A stretch of 64,000 nt of DNA from Siphonodentalium dalli (taxonomy: Eukaryota; Mollusca; Scaphopoda; Gadilida; Siphonodentaliidae): NCBI GenBank assembly GCA_032622095.1, contig CP136064.1:276111614-276175613 (forward strand), in the 5' to 3' direction. The notes under the pieces are model-generated. The model was given only the letters and a program-made list of their open reading frames with translations, had not been told where the DNA came from and did no database searches. Position numbers and translations under genes: made by a program. Below are positions 58,801 to 64,000 of the stretch, one piece after another (positions within the stretch are counted from its first letter, which is position 1; each line of letters starts with the position of its first letter).

Positions 58801-61800
58801 ATTTCACTGTCAAAAAATTACCCGGCCAGCCCATTATACGCGGCCACAAATTGGGCGTAAGTAGAGCCTGGAACCAAACGGACCCTAAAATGTTGCGAAA
58901 TTTCAGGTTGTGAGAGATCTATGTCATTAATGGACCATTTTGAGATGTATTCGTCCATAGCCACCCTAGAGCCATTTCACTGTCAAAAAATTACCCGGCC
59001 AGCCCATTATACGCGGCCACAAATTGGGCGTAAGTAGAGCCTGGAACCAAACGGACCCTAAAATTTTGCGAAATTTCAGGTTGTGAGAGATCTATGTCAT
59101 TAATGGACCCTTTTGAGATGTATTCGTCCATTGCCACCCTAGAGGCATTTCACTGTCAAAAAATTACCCGGCCAACCCATTATACGCGGCCACAAATTGG
59201 GCGTAAGTAGATCCTGGAACCAAACGGACCCTAAAATGTTGCGAAATTCCACATTGTGAGAGAACTATGTCATTGGGGGTCCCTTTTAAGATGTATTCGT
59301 CCATAGCCACCCTAGAAGCAAATCTCTGTCAAAATGTACCTGGCCATCCCATTATACGCGGCCACAAATTGGGCGTAAGTAGATCCTGGAACCAAACGGA
59401 CCCTAAAATGTTGCGAAATTCCACATTGTGAGAGAACTATGTCATTGGGGGTCCCTTTTAAGATGTATTCGTCCATAGCCACCCTAGAGGCATTTCACTG
59501 TCAAAAAATTACCCGGCCAGCCCATTAAACGCGGCCACAAATTGGGCGCAAGTAGAGCCTGGAACCAAACGGACCATAAAATGTGTGCGAAATTTCACAT
59601 TGTGAGAGATCTATGTGATTAATGGCCCCTTTTAAGATGTATTCGTCCATAGCCACCCTAGAGGCATTTCAATGTCAAAAAAGTACCCGGCCAGCCCATT
59701 ATACACGGCCACAAATTGGGCATAAGTAGAGTCTGGAATCAAACGGACCATAAAATGTGTGCGAAATTCCACATTGTGAGAGATCTATGTCATTAATGGC
59801 CTCTTTTAAGATGTATTCATCCATAGCCACCCTAGAGGCATTTCACTGTCAAAAAATTACCCGGCCAGCCCATTATACGCGGCCACAAATTGGGCGTAAG
59901 TAGAGCCTGGAACCAAACGGACCATAAAATGTGTGCGAAATTCCACATTGTGAGAGATCTATGTCATTAATGGCCCCTTTTAAGATGTATTCGTCCATAT
60001 CCACCCTAGAGGCATTTCACTGTCAAAAAATTACCCGGCCAACCTATTATACGCGGCCACAAATTGGGCGTAAGTAGATCCTGGAACCAAACGGACCCTA
60101 AAATGTTGCGAAATTTCAGGTTGTGAGAGATCTATGTCATTAATGGACCATTTTGAGATGTATTCGTCCATAGCCACCCTAGAGGCATTTCACTGTCAAA
60201 AAATTACCCGGCCAGCCCATTATACGCGGCCACAAATTGGGCGTAAGTAGAGCCTGGAACCAAACGGACCATAAAATGTTGCTAAATTCCAGGTTGTGAT
60301 AGATATATTTCATTTATGGCCCCTTTTAAGATGTATTCGTCCATAGCCACCCTAGAGGCATTTCACTGTCAAAAAATTACCAGGCCAGCCCATTATACGC
60401 GGCCACAAATTGGGCGTAAGTAGAGCCTGGAACCAAACGGACCATAAAATGTGTGCGAAATTCCACATTGTGAGAGATCTATGTCATTAATGGCCCCTTT
60501 TAAGATGTATTCGTCCATAGCCACCCTAGAGGCATTTCACTGTCAAAAAATTACCCGGCCAACCCATTATACGCGGCCACAAATTGGGCGTAAGTAGAGC
60601 CTGGAACCAAACGGACCATAAAATGTTGCGAAATTCCACATTGTGAGAGAACTATGTCATTGGGGGTCCCTTTTAAGATGTATTCGTCCATAGCCACCCT
60701 AGAAGCAAATCTCTGTCAAAATGTACCTGGCCATCCCATTATACGCGGCCACAAATTGGCCGTAAGTATATCCTGGAACCAAACGGACCCTAAAATGTTG
60801 CGAAATTCCACATTGTGAGCGAACTATGTCATTGGGGGTCCCTTTTAAGATGTATTCGTCCATAGCCACCCTAGAGGCATTTCACTGTCAAAAAAGTACC
60901 CGGCCAGCCCATTATACACGGCCACAAATTGGGCATAAGTAGAGCCTGGAACCAAACGGACCATAAAATGTGTACGAAATTCCACATTGTGAGAGATCTA
61001 TGTCATTAATGGCCCATTTAAAGATGTATTCGTCCATAGCCACCCTAGAGGCATTTCACTGTCAAAAAATTACCCGGCCAGCCCATTATACGCGGCCACA
61101 AATTGGGCGTAAGTAGAGCCTGGAACCAAACGGACCATAAAATGTGTGCGAAATTCCACATTGTGAGAGATCTATGTCATTAATGGCCCCTTTTAAGATG
61201 TATTCGTCCATATCCACCCTAGAGGCATTTCACTGTCAAAAAATTACCCTGCCAGCCTATTATACGCGGCCACAAATTGGGCGTAAGTAGAGCCTGGAAC
61301 CAAACGGACCATAAAATGTTGCTAAATTCCAGGTTGTGATAGATATATTTCATTTATGGCCCCTTTTAAGATGTATTCGTCCATAGCCACCCTAGGGGCA
61401 TTTCACTGTCAAAAAATTACTAGGCCAGCCCATTATACGCGGCCACAAATTGGGCGTAAGTAGAGCCTGGAACCAAACGGACCCTAAAATGTTGCGACAT
61501 TTCAGGCTGTGAGAGATCTATGTCATTAGTGAACCCTTTTGAGATGTATTCGTCCATAGCCACCCTAGAGGCATTTCACTGTCAAAAAATTACCCTGCCA
61601 GCCCATTATACGCGGCCACAAATTGGGCGTAAGTAGAGCCTGGAACCAAACGGACCATAAAATGTGTGCGAAATTCCACATTGTGAGAGATCTATGTCAT
61701 TAATGGCCCCTTTTAAAATGTATTCGTCCATAGCCACCCTAGAGGCATTTCACTGTCAAAAAATTACCCGGCCAACCCATTATACGCGGCCACAAATTGG

Positions 61801-64000
61801 GCGTAAGTAGATCCTGGAACCAAACGGACCCTAAAATGTTGCGAAATTCCACATTGTGAGAGAACTATGTCATTGGGGGGTCCCTTTTAAGATGTATTCG
61901 ACCATAGCCACCCTAGAAGCAAATCTCTGTTAAAATGTACCTGGCCATCCCATTATACGCGGCCACAAATTGGGCGTAAGTAGATCCTGGAACCAAACGG
62001 ACCCTAAAATGTTGCGAAATTTCAGGTTGTGAGAGATCTATGTCATTAATGGCCCCTTTTAAGATGTATTCATCCATAGCCACCCTAGAGGCATTTCACT
62101 GTCAAAAAATTACCCGGCCAGCCCATTACACGCGGCCACAAATTGGGCGCAAGTAGAGCCTGGAACCAAACGGACCATAAAATGTGTGCGAAATTCCATA
62201 TTGTGAGAGATCTATGTGATTAATGGCCCCTTTTAAGATGTATTCGTCCATAGCCACCCTAGAGGCATTTTAATGTCAAAAAAGTACCCGGCCAGCCCAT
62301 TATACACGGCCACAAATTGGGCGTAAGTAGAGCCTGGAACCAAACGGACCCTAAAATGTTGCGAAATTTCAGGTTGTGAGAGATCTATGTCATTAATGGA
62401 CCATTTTGAGATGTATTCGTCCATAGCCACCCTAGAGGCATTTCACTGTCAAAAAATTACCCGGCCAGCCCATTATACGCGGCCACAAATTGGGCGTAAG
62501 TAGAGCCTGGAACCAAACGGACCCTAAAATGTTGCGAAATTTCAGGTTGTGAGAGATCTATGTCATTAATGGACCCTTTTGAGATGTATTCGTCCATAGC
62601 CACCCTAGAGGCATTTCACTGTCAAAAAATTACCCTGCCAGCCCATTATACGCGGCCACAAATTGGGCGTAAGTTGAGCCTGGAACCAAACGGACCATAA
62701 AATGTTGCTAAATTCCAGGTTGTGATAGATATATTTCATTTAGGGTCCCTTTTAAGATGTATTCGTCCATAGCCACCCTAGAAGCAAATCTCTGTCAAAA
62801 TGTACCTGGCCATCCCATTATACGCGGCCACAAATTGGGCGTAAGTAGAGCCTGGAACCAAACGGACCCTAAAATGTTGCGACATTTCAGGCTGTGAGAG
62901 ATCTATGTCATTAATGAACCCTTTTGAGATGTATTCGTCCATAGCCACCCTAGAGGCATTTCACTGTCAAAAAATTACCCTGCCAGCCCATTATACGCGG
63001 CCACAAATTGGGCGTAAGTAGAGCCTGGAACCAAACGGACCATAAAATGTGTGCGAAATTCCACATTGTGAGAGATCTATGTCATTAATGGCCCCTTTTA
63101 AGATGTATTCGTCCATAGCCACCCTAGAGGCATTTCACTGTCAAAAAATTACCCGGCCAACCCATTATACGCGGCCACAAATTGGGCGTAAGTAGAGCCT
63201 GGAACCAAACGGACCATAAAATGTTGCGAAATTCCACATTGTGAGAGAACTATGTCATTGGGGGTCCCTTTTAAGATGTATTCGTCCATAGCCACCCTAG
63301 AGGCATTTCACTGTCAAAAAAGTACCCGGCCAGCCCATTATACACGGCCACAAATTGGGCATAAGTAGAGCCTGGAACCAAACGGACCATAAAATGTGTA
63401 CGAAATTCCACATTGTGAGAGATCTATGTCATTAATGGCCCATTTAAAGATGTATTCGTCCATAGCCACCCTAGAGGCATTTCACTGTCAAAAAATTACC
63501 CGGCCAGCCCATTATACGCGGCCACAAATTGGGCGTAAGTAGAGCCTGGAACCAAACGGACCATAAAATGTGTGCGAAATTCCACATTGTGAGAGATCTA
63601 TGTCATTAATGGCCCCTTTTAAGATGTATTCGTCCATATCCACCCTAGAGGCATTTCACTGTCAAAAAATTACCCTGCCAGCCTATTATACGCGGCCACA
63701 AATTGGGCGTAAGTAGAGCCTGGAACCAAACGGACCATAAAATGTTGCTAAATTCCAGGTTGTGATAGATATATTTCATTTATGGCCCCTTTTAAGATGT
63801 ATTCGTCCATAGCCACCCTAGAGGCATTTCACTGTCAAAAAATTACTAGGCCAGCCCATTATACGCGGCCACAAATTGGGCGTAAGTAGAGCCTGGAACC
63901 AAACGGACCCTAAAATGTTGCGACATTTCAGGCTGTGAGAGATCTATGTCATTAGTGAACCCTTTTGAGATGTATTCGTCCATAGCCACCCTAGAGGCAT
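52830..64000. repeat. 173-bp satellite array, about 65 units, runs off the window
   Basis: The landmark ATGTATTCGT first occurs at 52881 and last at 63970. The spacing is 173 or 174 bp, mean 173.3, giving 64 intervals. Units are highly alike, with conserved GGCCACAAATTGGGCGTAAG and GAACCAAACGGACC. Variants fall into classes by the segment after TTGTGA (GAGATCTATGTCATTAAT, TAGATATATTTCATTTAT, GAGAACTATGTCATTGGG) and by CGGCCAGCC, TGCCAGCC or TGGCCATCC. Classes recur in ordered groups, so the array has higher-order structure. Each unit has stops in the long frame and a length not divisible by three: non-coding. The left edge is near 52830; the right edge lies outside. Confidence 0.95.

Noticed and set aside
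52830-64000. CENP-B box in the satellite unit
   Set aside because: The best candidate, TTCGTCCATAGCCACCC, fails the TTCG-N4-A-N2-CGGG pattern at the A and at the CGGG.
52830-64000. CRISPR-like array
   Set aside because: The units are continuous tandem repeats with no unique spacers, in animal-type DNA.

Overview
The window looks like nuclear DNA from an animal, most likely a marine invertebrate. It is AT-rich with sparse coding, has spliced genes with consensus splice sites, and is dense in retroelements, DNA transposons, foldback elements, minisatellites and a long satellite array. Nothing fixes the phylum. There are no bacterial operons, CRISPR arrays, rRNA genes or convincing tRNA genes.

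Left part (1-9.2 kb): one spliced minus-strand gene for a secreted cysteine-rich protein. A large 3' exon (2826-1574) carries nearly all the coding sequence. A 37-nt coding exon for the signal peptide (9185-9149) lies 6.3 kb upstream, and the splice phase fits exactly. The intron holds a decayed extra copy of the 5' part of the big exon, a 33-bp minisatellite, twin 24-bp palindromes and a diverged 300-bp direct repeat. A paralogue of the big exon, with its flanks and the same decayed extra copy, lies at 48.0-50.2 kb on the same strand.

Middle (11-45 kb): mobile-element territory. It holds foldback elements (11.2, 15.7, 16.5, 17.1, 26.9, 39.6 and 45.4 kb) and two members of a TTAA-flanked long-TIR family (17364-18271 and 34109-35108). 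A 4.45-kb composite repeat occurs twice (18938-23387 and 29465-33929) and carries a non-LTR reverse-transcriptase remnant and a 21-bp minisatellite. There is a LINE-type ORF1 (35159-36190) whose 5' leader is split by a TTAA element and whose 3' end is cut by a 600-bp dispersed repeat. There is an internally deleted MULE transposase (40.8-41.6 kb), and its repeat arm is split by a TTA-flanked Harbinger-like insertion (42283-43732). Among these lies a broken two-exon piece of a RecQ-type helicase on the minus strand (39921-39726 and about 38563-38384), which shows only when frames are joined across single-base breaks.

Right part (46-64 kb): a 28-bp minisatellite with block-ordered variants (46062-46593), the paralogous cysteine-rich exon, a 402-bp piggyBac-like MITE made of nested palindromes (50331-50732), and a tandem satellite of about 173 bp. 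The satellite fills 52.83 kb to the window end (about 65 units), with higher-order duplication up to 14 units long.

Only the two cysteine-rich genes look like possible functional host genes. Almost everything else is repeat or relic. All identity statements are by eye.
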